This document shows, piece by piece, positions 20,209-28,566 of a stretch of DNA of 64,000 nucleotides (the stretch's first letter is position 1; each line of letters starts with the position of its first letter). The notes below the pieces were generated by a model. That model saw only the letters and a list, made by a program, of their open reading frames with translations. It ran no database searches and had not been told where the DNA came from. The DNA is from Agrobacterium tumefaciens (lineage in GTDB: Bacteria; Pseudomonadota; Alphaproteobacteria; Rhizobiales; Rhizobiaceae), in NCBI RefSeq assembly GCF_017726655.1, contig NZ_CP072309.1:1422501-1486500 (forward strand), given 5' to 3'. A program made the translations under genes and the position numbers.

Positions 20209-21285
20209 TCAGTCCCGCAGAAGCGGCAGGAGGGCGTCGCCCTGCCGCTTTATTTCCTTCAGATATGGCGTATCCGAAAGGATGAAATGGCTGACGCCCA
20301 GCGCCTGGTATTTTTTAAGCGATGCGGCGACATCTTCCGCCGAACCGACCAGCCACGTCGTTGCGGCGCCGCCGCCGCCGAATTTCCCCGGGGCCGTGTA
20401 AAGATTATCATCAAGCACGTCGCCTTGATGGTGGAGTTCCAGCAGGCGGCGTTGGCCGACCGCAATTGCCTGCAGGTGGTCGTTCCAGCGGACGCCGCTG
20501 CTGACGGCCATCTCGGCAACTTTCGCTTCTGCATCCCGCCACGCCTGCGCCGTTGTTTCCCGCACCAGGGTGGTAATACGCAGTCCGAACTGCAGCGGCG
20601 GGAGATCCCGACCGAGTGCTGCGCTGAGGTGCCTCAGCCTTTCGATCCGCTCGCGCACGCCAGCAAGGGGTTCCCCCCAGAAAAGCTGCACGTCGGCCTC
20701 GGTTGCGGCAACCTGCTCAGCCGCATCCGAGGCGCCGCCGAAATAAAGTTTCGGGTGCGGCCGGTCGTTGCGTGGAGCGATGCGGGGTAGGACGGTGGAG
20801 TTCTTTACTCGAAAATGGTCACCATTGAACGTAACGGATTCTTCCGTCCAAAGGCGCCGCACCAGACGCATGAATTCCTTCGTACGCGCATAGCGTTGCG
20901 CCTGATCGGCCTCTTCGTCGCCATAGGCCGCAAGTTTGTCCCGGCCGGAGACGACGTTGATCCGCACTCTTCCGTCCGAGAGCTGATCAAGCGTGGCGGC
21001 AGCGGATGCAAGATTGGCAGGCTTCCAGTAACCGGGGCGGATTGCTATCAGCGGCTCGAAGGTGGTGGTGCGGGCCGCAAGCGCCGCCGCGACCGTGAAG
21101 GTATCCGGTCGCCCCCAACCCGTGCCGAGTAGAGCGCCCTTCCACCCGTGTGCCTCCAGAGCGGTGGCATGGTTCGTTAATGTATCCAGGCTGTTGTGAT
21201 TTTCGCTGACGGCGTCGCCGCGGTGGCCGGCCGTGACGTCGTTGGGAATGTACCAGAGAAATTCGCCCGTTCTGCTCATATCCAT
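20209..21285 (-). CDS. LLM-class monooxygenase, alkanesulfonate monooxygenase-like
   Basis: Protein of 358 residues related to SsuD: EFLWYIPNDVTAGHRGD at the start, HGWKGALLGTGWGRPDTF, LIAIRPGYWKPANLASAAATLDQ in pieces, SDGRVRINVVSGRDKLAAYGDE and KLYFGGASDAAEQVAATEADVQLFWGEP in pieces. At the position equal to the SsuD active-site cysteine it has a glycine-rich GTGWGRPD, so its substrate or mechanism may differ from true SsuD (22481). The C-terminal TTWLVGSAEDVAASL is the usual lid region. It reads toward the 19181 gene and may be expressed from the AT-rich region at about 21440-21490. Confidence 0.9.
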   Translation of the reverse strand: MDMSRTGEFLWYIPNDVTAGHRGDAVSENHNSLDTLTNHATALEAHGWKGALLGTGWGRPDTFTVAAALAARTTTFEPLIAIRPGYWKPANLASAAATLDQLSDGRVRINVVSGRDKLAAYGDEEADQAQRYARTKEFMRLVRRLWTEESVTFNGDHFRVKNSTVLPRIAPRNDRPHPKLYFGGASDAAEQVAATEADVQLFWGEPLAGVRERIERLRHLSAALGRDLPPLQFGLRITTLVRETTAQAWRDAEAKVAEMAVSSGVRWNDHLQAIAVGQRRLLELHHQGDVLDDNLYTAPGKFGGGGAATTWLVGSAEDVAASLKKYQALGVSHFILSDTPYLKEIKRQGDALLPLLRD

Positions 21286-21650
21286 TCGCCCGACTTACCA
21301 TTTCATGACCGTAAGCCCACGTGCCCCGTTCCGAACGCGCGGTCCTCTCATTGATTAGAATGGCAAACCGGCGGTCCCGTCGCGACAACGCGATATTTCT
21401 TTTGTAGCGCTGTAGAGGAAAAGCTTTCTGTCAAGGAGGTCCATATTGCATATATTTTCTATATAAAAATTGTGAGTAATATTTTCCGATATGTGGGGGC
21501 TGTGTCGCCTCTGAAAGAATCTAATTATGCTTTATCCATAATTTCTAGATCATTTTTTCGGGACGTGAAACAAGTTGAGTACTGTCGTCGTGTACTTTCA
21601 GCGAAAAGTTCGCGATGCTGCGCAACATCATTCACATCCATGGAGCAGGC
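21286..21650. other. 365-base intergenic region between divergent genes
   Basis: No gene recognised. The stretch 21440-21560 is very AT-rich (for example CATATATTTTCTATATAAAA) and must hold promoters for the genes at 21285 (minus) and 21651 (plus). A perfect AAGGAGGT at 21433-21440 is followed 5 bases later by TTG and a six-codon open frame (21446-21466); whether this is a leader peptide or chance is unclear. Confidence 0.45.
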
Positions 21651-22268
21651 ATGTGTACGACCTTGATTGTTCCCGGCTTGAACGGCTCGGATGAAGGGCA
21701 TTGGCAACGGCACTGGTTGCGGGATAATCCCGAGGCCACGCTGGTCGAACAGGACGATTGGCAGTGCCCTGTCCTTGAAGACTGGATAGACCGTCTGGAA
21801 ACAGCGCTAGCAACGGTGGATAAGGCATACATCGTTGCCCATAGCCTTGGTTGCCTGCTGGTGGCGAACGCGGCTTCACGGCCCTTCGCCACCAAGATCA
21901 AGGGAGCGCTTCTCGTTGCGCCTGCCCATCTCGATCGCGTTGAGACGATGCATCCCTGCATCGTCCGCTTTGGCGTTTTTCCGAGACGGCGGCTCACCTT
22001 CCCAAGCCTTATCGTGGGTAGCGCGAACGATCCATATATGAATGGCGAGCAGCTTGCGCAGACCGCGCGACTGTGGGGCAGCAATGTTACCAATCTTGGT
22101 GCGGCCGGGCATATCAACATCGCAAGCGGCCATGGGCGGTGGCCTGAAGGTTATGCTCTTTTTGAGCGATTGAAGACGAGCGTGGAGGCGACAACGCCGA
22201 GGCCCCGGCCGTTCTCAAGAACGGTGGGACAGGGCGAGAATTTGCCGGCTGACGTTGGAGCGTCCTGA
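21651..22268 (+). CDS. RBBP9/YdeN-type serine hydrolase
   Basis: Alpha/beta hydrolase of 205 residues of the small RBBP9 family. The start motif TLIVPGLNGSDEGHWQRHW is diagnostic, the nucleophile elbow is VAHSLGCLLVAN, the acid is in GSANDPYM, and the histidine is in GAAGHINIASGHGRWPEG. The ATG at 21651 is preceded by GGAGCAGGC. Natural substrates for bacterial members are not known. Located between two sulfonate-type monooxygenase genes, it may hydrolyse an ester intermediate in the same island, but that is only positional. Confidence 0.88.
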   Translation: MCTTLIVPGLNGSDEGHWQRHWLRDNPEATLVEQDDWQCPVLEDWIDRLETALATVDKAYIVAHSLGCLLVANAASRPFATKIKGALLVAPAHLDRVETMHPCIVRFGVFPRRRLTFPSLIVGSANDPYMNGEQLAQTARLWGSNVTNLGAAGHINIASGHGRWPEGYALFERLKTSVEATTPRPRPFSRTVGQGENLPADVGAS

Positions 22269-22480
22269 AACGGGTTTTTTCAGGCACGTTCGGGCTCTAT
22301 CCGGTGTTTTCGGCGCTAGAAAAAGAGCTCAATTCTTTCTTCAGGGCAGCAGCGGCATAGGTGAGAAACTCTCTTCCGCCGTTCGAAATTGGAACGACAT
22401 TTCTTCAATACGACGGGTAAGTGGCTACCCTTTTCTCAACACGTCGCATTGCCCGAGGGCATTTTGCAAAGGACCAGTCA

Positions 22481-23650
22481 ATGAGCACGCGCGATAACCC
22501 TCTCGATTTTTTATGGTTCATACCCTCGTCAGGCGATGGCAGCTATCTCGGCTCGGACGATCTGTCGCGCCCTTCTGACCCTGGCTATTTCCGTGAAATT
22601 GCGCAGGCCGCCGACCGGCTTGGTTATTCCGGCGTCCTTATTCCTACTGGCGTTGCATGTGAGGAATCCTTCATCCTGGCGGCTAATCTTGCCGCTTATA
22701 CCGAAAAACTGAAGTTCCTCGTCGCCATTCGCCCGGGCGTGGCATCACCTGCCTATTATGCGCGGCTTGCCTCCACGCTCGATCGCGTTTCCCACGGCCG
22801 ACTGCTGCTCAACATCGTGGTCGGCGGCAGCGCGCAGGAACTGGCCGGTGACGGCATTTTCCTGCCACATGATGAGCGTTACGATCACGCCGACGAGTTC
22901 TTCCAGGTGTTCAATTCGCTGATCGAGACCGGCAAGGCACACCTCGATGGAAACTACATCAAGGCGATCGACGCAAAGCTTGGCCTACCGCCGGTGCAGG
23001 AGCCGCGCCCGCCGCTTTATTTCGGCGGCTCTTCCGATGCCGGCATCGAGTTTTCGTCTGGTCTTGCCGATAAGTACCTGACCTGGGGCGAGCCGCCGGC
23101 GCAGGTGGCGGAGAAAATTGCCAAGGTGCGCGCTGCCGCCGCCAAGAAGGGACGGGAGGTGACCTTCGGTATCCGTTTGCATTTCATCGTGCGTGAGACT
23201 GACGAGGAAGCCTGGGCCGATGCGGACAAGCTGATTTCAAAGCTTTCCGACGAGACGATCGCCTCCGCTCAGGAGGTTTTCTCCAAGGCATCGGATTCCG
23301 TCGGGCAGGCGAGGATGCAGGCGCTTCACAATGGTCGGCGCGACAAGCTGGAAGTGTCTCCCAACTTGTGGGCGGGGATTGGCCTCGTGCGGTCTGGCGC
23401 GGGTACCGCGCTGGTCGGATCACCAAAGACGGTGGCAGCGCGGCTTAAGGAATATCAGGAACTCGGCATCGATACGGTCATTGCTTCCGGCTATCCTCAC
23501 CTGGAAGAAGCCTATCGCATCTCTGAACTTCTGTTTCCGGAGATCGGCCTTGCGGGACCGCGAAATGAAATCCGATCTTCCTTTGGCGCCAAGCAGGCGT
23601 TCGGTGGCGGCGGCCACGGCGGTAATGTGAAGCTGGTCTCGGGGTCCTGA
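22481..23650 (+). CDS. ssuD: FMNH2-dependent alkanesulfonate monooxygenase
   Basis: Cleaves the C-S bond of alkanesulfonates to release sulfite and an aldehyde. The protein is 389 residues (E. coli SsuD 381). It matches SsuD along its length: [30 protein letters not shown] with the conserved active-site cysteine (Cys60), [51 protein letters not shown] and [18 protein letters not shown]. The tail [21 protein letters not shown] is glycine-rich and longer than usual. The ATG at 22481 follows AAAGGA. No SsuABC-type transporter gene is adjacent; the flavin reductase gene follows after 144 bases. Confidence 0.95.
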   Translation: MSTRDNPLDFLWFIPSSGDGSYLGSDDLSRPSDPGYFREIAQAADRLGYSGVLIPTGVACEESFILAANLAAYTEKLKFLVAIRPGVASPAYYARLASTLDRVSHGRLLLNIVVGGSAQELAGDGIFLPHDERYDHADEFFQVFNSLIETGKAHLDGNYIKAIDAKLGLPPVQEPRPPLYFGGSSDAGIEFSSGLADKYLTWGEPPAQVAEKIAKVRAAAAKKGREVTFGIRLHFIVRETDEEAWADADKLISKLSDETIASAQEVFSKASDSVGQARMQALHNGRRDKLEVSPNLWAGIGLVRSGAGTALVGSPKTVAARLKEYQELGIDTVIASGYPHLEEAYRISELLFPEIGLAGPRNEIRSSFGAKQAFGGGGHGGNVKLVSGS

Positions 23651-23701
23651 GCGGTTTCAGAGTCGCGGAAGGCGTGACGCAGGCGTAAAAAACATTATTT
23701 C

Positions 23702-23713
23702 TATAGACTAATA
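23702..23713. promoter_or_regulatory. Motif copy 3 upstream of the flavin reductase gene
   Basis: TATAGACTAATA here is the exact reverse complement of TATTAGTCTATA at 26067-26078, the core of the dyad before the MsnO8-like gene. It lies 81 bases before the flavin reductase start, in the only AT-rich part of the ssuD-reductase gap. A 12-base exact match in this position suggests a shared regulator, but chance cannot be excluded without genome-wide counting. Confidence 0.45.
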
Positions 23714-23794
23714 GTATTATGGAAAACGATGTCTATTTCTGTCCCCTTCCCGGCTGTTAGCTGTAGAGAATTCAGCTGTTTCAGGAGCCATGTG

Positions 23795-24340
23795 ATGACA
23801 TTGCAATATGCGGCCAAGGATCAACAATTCATCAATCTTCGGGAGCCGGTGGCGGGCAGGGCGGCCGATGCCGACAGCCTGAAGGCAGCCCTGAGAACGC
23901 TCGGGGGCGGCGTCAGCGTTATTACGGCGGGCGAGGGCGATTCGCGTACGGGCGCTACGGTAACGTCGGCAACGGCGCTGTCAGTCGATCCGCCGCGGAT
24001 TCTTGTTGCGCTCAACCGTTCATCGTCCACATGGCCTGTCGTGGAGCGGTTCGGCCATTTTGCCGTCAACATCGTCGGTACGCCCCATCAGTTCGTAGCC
24101 AATCAATTCGCAGGAATTGGCGGGCTAAAGGGAACCGAGCGATATCGTGGCGCGGAATGGACAAGGCTAGCAAGCGGTGCGCCGATCCTCGAAGATGCCG
24201 TTGCTGCAATCGATTGCACCATCGAAGAAGCGATCGAGCGCCATAGCCATGTCATCGTCATCGGCAAGGTGGAGGCGATTCGCATCGGCTCCGGTCACTC
24301 GCTGCTTTACCAGAACGGGCGATATCATTCAGTAGACTGA
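23795..24340 (+). CDS. Flavin reductase-like FMN-binding protein (two-component monooxygenase reductase)
   Basis: Protein of 181 residues of the flavin-reductase-like domain family (HpaC/SnaC/DszD type). Conserved parts are LRTLGGGVSVITAG, GATVTSATALSVDPPRILVALNRSSS in pieces, FAVNIVGTPHQFVANQFAG, and the C-terminal VGKVEAIRIG-like stretch with LLYQNGRYHSVD. It would supply reduced FMN to the monooxygenases encoded around it, none of which can reduce flavin. The ATG at 23795 follows CAGGAGCC; an ATG 22 codons earlier lacks such a site. A 47-base gap leads to the next gene. Confidence 0.92.
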   Translation: MTLQYAAKDQQFINLREPVAGRAADADSLKAALRTLGGGVSVITAGEGDSRTGATVTSATALSVDPPRILVALNRSSSTWPVVERFGHFAVNIVGTPHQFVANQFAGIGGLKGTERYRGAEWTRLASGAPILEDAVAAIDCTIEEAIERHSHVIVIGKVEAIRIGSGHSLLYQNGRYHSVD

Positions 24341-24387
24341 CGCGATCGTCGGTCGCTGTCGCTCAGTCGTTTTTAGGGGAGTTGAGC

Positions 24388-25341
24388 ATGGGATCTGTCA
24401 CGCCTCTTGGCGAAACACGTCGTTTCGTTCCTCCACGCCTCGGTGCGGACGTCGATGTTCTCGGCGTTGCCCGATCGATTGCATCGCACTGCGTCTTCGA
24501 AAGCGGCGCGCAGATCCGTGCCCGGATCGCGCGTTCAGGCCTTCTTTCTCTTTCGGTCCCAGAGGAATTTGGCGGGGCGGATATAACCAACGATGTTTTG
24601 TCGCAAGCGATCGCCATCATCTCTAAGGCCGATACGGCTGCTGCGCATGACCTCGTTGAACATTTTACTGCGCTTGAATTCATCCGGAATGCAGGGAGTG
24701 AGGAACAGCGCAAGTCCCTTTTTTCCCGTCTTGATAGGGGCGAGACATTCGCCTCAGCACAAGTCGCGTCGCACCCGGATGCGGCGGTCGAAGTCAACGA
24801 CGATGGTGACGCCCTGACACTTCCAGATGAGGTCGCGGGGTCAATTACGGGAGATGCTCACTGGATCGTCGTTCCGGCGGTCAACAAGACGGGCCAGCAG
24901 CGTCTTGTCGTCATGCGTCATCACCGCAAGTCCTTACGACACGGGCTGCTCGCCGATCATGTCGCCGTTCTTGCGCAGGATGCAGGCAGCCTCGCCGCTT
25001 CCGTTGCAACACTTTTGAAGGCCGCGGTAGTCCTCGGGCAGAAGCAACGTGAGCTTGAGGCGCTCCTGATCGACCGACTGGCGGATGAGGGCGCCGCGCG
25101 ACCCGTGCTTGGGGAAATATTTCTCGCCATCGAACTCTTGAAAGCGCAGATGACGAGCCTCGCGGGCAACATTGATGCCGCCCAGGTTGGAGCGGAGAAT
25201 GTGACAAATCGCTCCGTCCGCAACAATGCCATTGCGCTTGAAATTTTGATGGCGCGTCTCGGGCTTGTCGAGGGGCGCAGCGAGGCAGGGCTGATCGCTT
25301 CCCTGAATGACGATCTCAGCGATTTGCAGGCGCATCTCTAG
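24388..25341 (+). CDS. Short acyl-CoA dehydrogenase-like protein (SfnB/DszC-related), apparently reduced
   Basis: The N-terminal 110 residues match the helical domain of the acyl-CoA dehydrogenase fold as used by DszC/SfnB flavoprotein oxygenases (LLSLSVPEEFGGADITNDVLSQAIAIISKADTAAAHDL in pieces). The full length is only 317 residues, against about 400 for the family. The central beta domain is shortened and the usual FAD-contact motifs (such as T-x-P-x-A-G-S-D) are replaced by ASAQVASHPDAAVEV. It may be a non-catalytic or divergent relative. The frame is intact and the ATG at 24388 has an AGGGGAG site, so it is not an obvious pseudogene. It is translated just after the flavin reductase. Confidence 0.75.
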   Translation: MGSVTPLGETRRFVPPRLGADVDVLGVARSIASHCVFESGAQIRARIARSGLLSLSVPEEFGGADITNDVLSQAIAIISKADTAAAHDLVEHFTALEFIRNAGSEEQRKSLFSRLDRGETFASAQVASHPDAAVEVNDDGDALTLPDEVAGSITGDAHWIVVPAVNKTGQQRLVVMRHHRKSLRHGLLADHVAVLAQDAGSLAASVATLLKAAVVLGQKQRELEALLIDRLADEGAARPVLGEIFLAIELLKAQMTSLAGNIDAAQVGAENVTNRSVRNNAIALEILMARLGLVEGRSEAGLIASLNDDLSDLQAHL

Positions 25342-25370
25342 CCCGAGCGAGATTGAGCCTTCTCGTCGTT

Positions 25371-25820
25371 CTATTTGATGGCTGGAAGCACCAACGGCTC
25401 GTGCCCGCCCTTTGCTACGAATTGGGCGAGCGTCATGTTGTCCAATATGGTTGCAATGGCGTCCCGCACATCCGTCATCGAGACCCTCACCTGACAGGTT
25501 TCTGGGTCGTCACAGTCGTCACATGCTTCGAAGGCCGTTCTGCTTGCGCAGCGAATGGGGGCGAGCGGTCCATCGAGCGTGCGGATGACCTGGCCGATCA
25601 TGATCTCAGATGGCGTCTTGGACAATGAGTAGCCACCATTCGGGCCCTTTTTGGATCGCAGAATGCCGGTGTTGCGCAGTTCGAGCAGAATGGTGTCCAG
25701 GAATTTCTTCGGAATGTTATTGCGAGCCGCAATTTCGGTCACGAAGGCGGTTTCGCCCTGCGGCAAACGCGCCAGGTCGACAAGGGCCTTCAATCCGTAT
25801 TTGCCTTTTTTGGTCAACAT
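25371..25820 (-). CDS. Rrf2-family transcriptional regulator with a four-cysteine cluster
   Basis: Winged-helix regulator of 149 residues beginning MLTKKGKYGLKALVDLA, as most Rrf2 proteins do, with the recognition part IPKKFLDTILLELRNTGILRSKKG and GPNGGYSL. The central region holds Cys-x8-Cys-x2-Cys-x5-Cys (RCASRTAFEACDDCDDPETC), close to the place of the iron-sulfur ligands in IscR/NsrR/RirA; cluster binding is inferred. CymR, the Rrf2 cysteine regulator of Bacillus, controls similar organosulfur genes but lacks these cysteines. It converges with the 24388 gene and is divergent from the 26120 operon. An in-frame upstream start (25856) is possible. Confidence 0.88.
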   Translation of the reverse strand: MLTKKGKYGLKALVDLARLPQGETAFVTEIAARNNIPKKFLDTILLELRNTGILRSKKGPNGGYSLSKTPSEIMIGQVIRTLDGPLAPIRCASRTAFEACDDCDDPETCQVRVSMTDVRDAIATILDNMTLAQFVAKGGHEPLVLPAIK

Positions 25821-25873
25821 TGCCTGATCCGAGAAGTGTTCCGCCACGCTCCGCATGACGGCTACCGTTATTC

Positions 25874-25886
25874 CTTAGTTACTAAG
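25874..25886. promoter_or_regulatory. Perfect dyad upstream of the Rrf2 gene
   Basis: CTTAG (25874-25878) and CTAAG (25882-25886) form a perfect inverted repeat around TTA. It lies 54 bases upstream of the chosen Rrf2 start, in the divergent control region shared with the 26120 operon. Its half-sites (TTAGT and ACTAA) resemble those of the dyads at 18993 and 26065. Autoregulation by the Rrf2 protein is a reasonable guess. Confidence 0.45.
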
Positions 25887-26064
25887 TAGTTTTAAGCGAT
25901 TTTGCGCGCAAGCCTGTTCCAATGGGTTTGATGTCGAAAGCGACTGCAAAAGCTGTTTTCAACTTTTTTGGTCCTGCGGTTGCACGCTCACCGGCCGCGA
26001 TGCGGAAAAGGACATCCATAAACAAGATTTTCTCTGATCACCCCGCAACGTGGAACGAACATCC

Positions 26065-26081
26065 TTTATTAGTCTATAAAA
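26065..26081. promoter_or_regulatory. Dyad motif copy 2 before the MsnO8-like gene
   Basis: TTTATTAGTCTATAAAA matches 13 of 17 positions of the motif at 18993-19009 and, like it, is followed by TCG. It lies 38 bases before the start of the 26120 gene, where an operator or promoter element is expected, within otherwise coding-free AT-rich DNA. The mismatches at the centre (A for T) keep the symmetry of TAGWCTA. Confidence 0.55.
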
Positions 26082-26119
26082 TCGGTAGACAAAGTATCCA
26101 TCAAAAGCGCGAGGTGACG

Positions 26120-27121
26120 ATGTATACGCTCAGTTTGCTGGATAAAAGCCCGGTCCCGACAGGAGAGGACGCCGCGAGCGCGTTCCGCGACACAATCAAC
26201 CTCGCCAGACGGGCAGAGGAGCTGGGTTACAAGCGTTTCTGGGTGGCTGAGCATCACAATTCGCCCGAGCTTGCCGGCTCTGCACCAGAGGCGCTTGTCG
26301 CATGGGTCCTCGCGAAGACCTCCCGCATCCGCGTCGGGTCGGGTGGCGTGATGCTGCAGCATTACAGCCCCTATAAGGTTGCAGAGGTATTCAACGTGCT
26401 CTCGTCGCTGGCACCGGGCCGGGTTGATCTTGGTGTCGGCAAGACACCGGGCGGGTTGCCGCTGGCGACGTCGGCCCTCCAGCAGGCTTACGATCCTGAC
26501 CGCAAGCCGGATTTTGAGGCCGCTTTCGGCGAGCTTACGACATTTTTGTCGGGCGCAGCACCTCAAGGACATGCACAGGCCGGCTTACAGGCGACCCCGG
26601 TGCCGCCAGTGGCGGTTGAGCGGTTTTTGTTGGGTGCAAGTCCCGAAAGCGCAAGACTTGCCGCCTCCAAGGGCTGGAATTTCGTCTTTGCCGGTCATCT
26701 GAATGGCGATACCGACGTCCTCCGTCGCAGCCTTTCGGCTTTTCGCGCGGAAAGCGGTGGCCGGGCGCCCATCGTTGCTCTCTCCGTGTTTGCCGCCAGC
26801 GACCCAGCTCATGCGGCAAGACAGGTCGAGGGTCAGCGCATCTACCGGGTATTCTTGAGCGACGGCAGGGCTTTCAATCTCGGCCGCCGCGAGCAGGCGG
26901 AGGAATTTGCACGTCAATTAGGCGACGTTGATTACCGCATCGAAGAGCGCAAGCCTAACATCCTGCACGGCGGCCCTGAGGGCATCCACAAGGCGCTTCG
27001 CGCCCTCTCTGAAGAGCACGGGATTGAAGAATTCATCATCGAGCCGCCTCACGTCGGGGCCGATCAAAGGCTCGCCTCGATCGAACTTTTGGCCACGCAC
27101 CGCCTGTCACGGGCGGCGTGA
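26120..27121 (+). CDS. MsnO8-family LLM monooxygenase (YtmO/CmoO-like)
   Basis: Luciferase-like protein of 333 residues. The start [19 protein letters not shown] followed by [23 protein letters not shown] in pieces and [18 protein letters not shown] are typical of the MsnO8 group, to which Bacillus YtmO (CmoO) belongs. Further support is [14 protein letters not shown] and the phosphate-loop [21 protein letters not shown] in pieces. The ATG at 26120 has a GAGGTGA ribosome site; the frame is open further upstream without such support. It is first in a 26.1-34.2 kb operon-like run and is followed after 22 bases by an NtaA-type monooxygenase, the same pairing as cmoO and cmoJ in Bacillus. Confidence 0.92.
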   Translation: MYTLSLLDKSPVPTGEDAASAFRDTINLARRAEELGYKRFWVAEHHNSPELAGSAPEALVAWVLAKTSRIRVGSGGVMLQHYSPYKVAEVFNVLSSLAPGRVDLGVGKTPGGLPLATSALQQAYDPDRKPDFEAAFGELTTFLSGAAPQGHAQAGLQATPVPPVAVERFLLGASPESARLAASKGWNFVFAGHLNGDTDVLRRSLSAFRAESGGRAPIVALSVFAASDPAHAARQVEGQRIYRVFLSDGRAFNLGRREQAEEFARQLGDVDYRIEERKPNILHGGPEGIHKALRALSEEHGIEEFIIEPPHVGADQRLASIELLATHRLSRAA

Positions 27122-27143
27122 TTTTCTTTCAGGAGCCTATGAT

Positions 27144-28484
27144 ATGACGAAAAAGAAAATCCGTTTCGGCATCATGCTTCAGGGTCCAGGCGGGCACATG
27201 AACGCCTGGCGACACCCCAAGAGCCCGGTGGATGCCAGCGTCAATTTCGAGTTTTTCAAAAGGAACGCCGTGAAGGCGGAAGCGGCCGGAATCGCCTTCG
27301 CTTTCGTGGCGGACGGGCTCTACATCAATGAGAAGTCGATCCCGCATTTCCTCAACCGGTTTGAGCCGCTCACGATCCTCTCGGCGCTCGCCGCCGTCAC
27401 ATCGAAGATCGGTCTCGCGGGCACGGTATCGACTTCCTACAGCGATCCCTTCACCATTGCCCGTCAGTTCGCTTCTCTCGACCTTCTGAGCGGCGGTCGC
27501 GCTGGGTGGAATGCGGTTACGACACCGCTTGAAGGCACGGCGAAGAATTATAGCCGCAATCACCCGGAACACGCGTTGCGGTACGAGATTGCCGATGAAT
27601 ATCTCGAAGTGGTCAAGGGTCTCTGGGATAGCTGGGACGATGACGCCTTCGTGCGCAACCGCGAGACCGGGCAGTTTTTCGATCGCGCCAAACTCCACAC
27701 CCTCAGCCACAAAGGTCGGTTCTTCCAGGTGGAGGGTCCGCTCAACATCCAGCGCTCGGTGCAGGGCCAGCCAGTGGTGTTCCAGGCCGGTTCATCCGAT
27801 GCCGGTATCGGCCTCGCGGGGAAACATGCCGATGCCGTCTTTACCAATTCTGCCTCACTAGAGGAAAACCAGACCTTCCTCAAGCGCGTGAAGCAGAGTG
27901 CTGTCGCGCAGGGCAGGTCGGCTGCCGACGTCAAGATTTTTCCCGGCATCGGGCCCATCGTTGGCGAGACACAGGAGGAAGCGGAGGCGAAATATGACGT
28001 GATCCGTAACCTCATCACCATTGAGGATGCGCTCGCCTATCTCGGGCGCTTCTTTGATCATCATGATTTCAGTGTTTATCCGCTGAATGAGCCATTTCCC
28101 GAACTTGGGGAGATCGGCAAGAACAGCTTTCGCTCGACGACCGACCGCATCAAGCGCCGGGCGAAGGAAAAGAACCAGACGTTGCGCGAGGCGGCGTTGG
28201 AAGCCGCCACCCCGCGCGAAGGCTTTATTGGCACGCCAGACAAAGTGGCGGATGAAATCATCCGCTGGGTGGAGCATGACGCCGCCGATGGATTTATCCT
28301 CGGCTTTCCGGTGATCGCCGAAGGGCTTGACGATTTTGTCCGCCTCGTCATCCCGGTGCTGCAAGGCCGCGGATATTTCGATCCGCATCTGGAAGGCGCG
28401 ACGCTGCGCGATCACCTCGGCCTTCCTTTCAAGGAAAGCGTCTATTCCAGCGGCGAAAGCAACACGGAAAAGGCCATCGCATAA
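27144..28484 (+). CDS. NtaA/SnaA/DszA-family FMN-dependent monooxygenase (CmoJ/YxeK-like)
   Basis: Protein of 446 residues, the usual size. Diagnostic blocks are [65 protein letters not shown] in pieces, [23 protein letters not shown] in pieces, [17 protein letters not shown] and [15 protein letters not shown]. This family uses reduced FMN to split C-N or C-S bonds; Bacillus members CmoJ and YxeK act on N-acetyl S-substituted cysteines. An AGGAGC site precedes the ATG at 27144. It is flanked by deacylase, acetyltransferase and amino-acid transport genes, which makes an S-substituted cysteine the best substrate guess. Confidence 0.93.
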   Translation: MTKKKIRFGIMLQGPGGHMNAWRHPKSPVDASVNFEFFKRNAVKAEAAGIAFAFVADGLYINEKSIPHFLNRFEPLTILSALAAVTSKIGLAGTVSTSYSDPFTIARQFASLDLLSGGRAGWNAVTTPLEGTAKNYSRNHPEHALRYEIADEYLEVVKGLWDSWDDDAFVRNRETGQFFDRAKLHTLSHKGRFFQVEGPLNIQRSVQGQPVVFQAGSSDAGIGLAGKHADAVFTNSASLEENQTFLKRVKQSAVAQGRSAADVKIFPGIGPIVGETQEEAEAKYDVIRNLITIEDALAYLGRFFDHHDFSVYPLNEPFPELGEIGKNSFRSTTDRIKRRAKEKNQTLREAALEAATPREGFIGTPDKVADEIIRWVEHDAADGFILGFPVIAEGLDDFVRLVIPVLQGRGYFDPHLEGATLRDHLGLPFKESVYSSGESNTEKAIA

Positions 28485-28566
28485 GGTTGCGGCCGGGCGG
28501 CGGTGATCGCAGCCCGGCAAAGATTTCAAGGCGCGGCGAAAAAAACGCTGCGCAGGAGACAGAACC

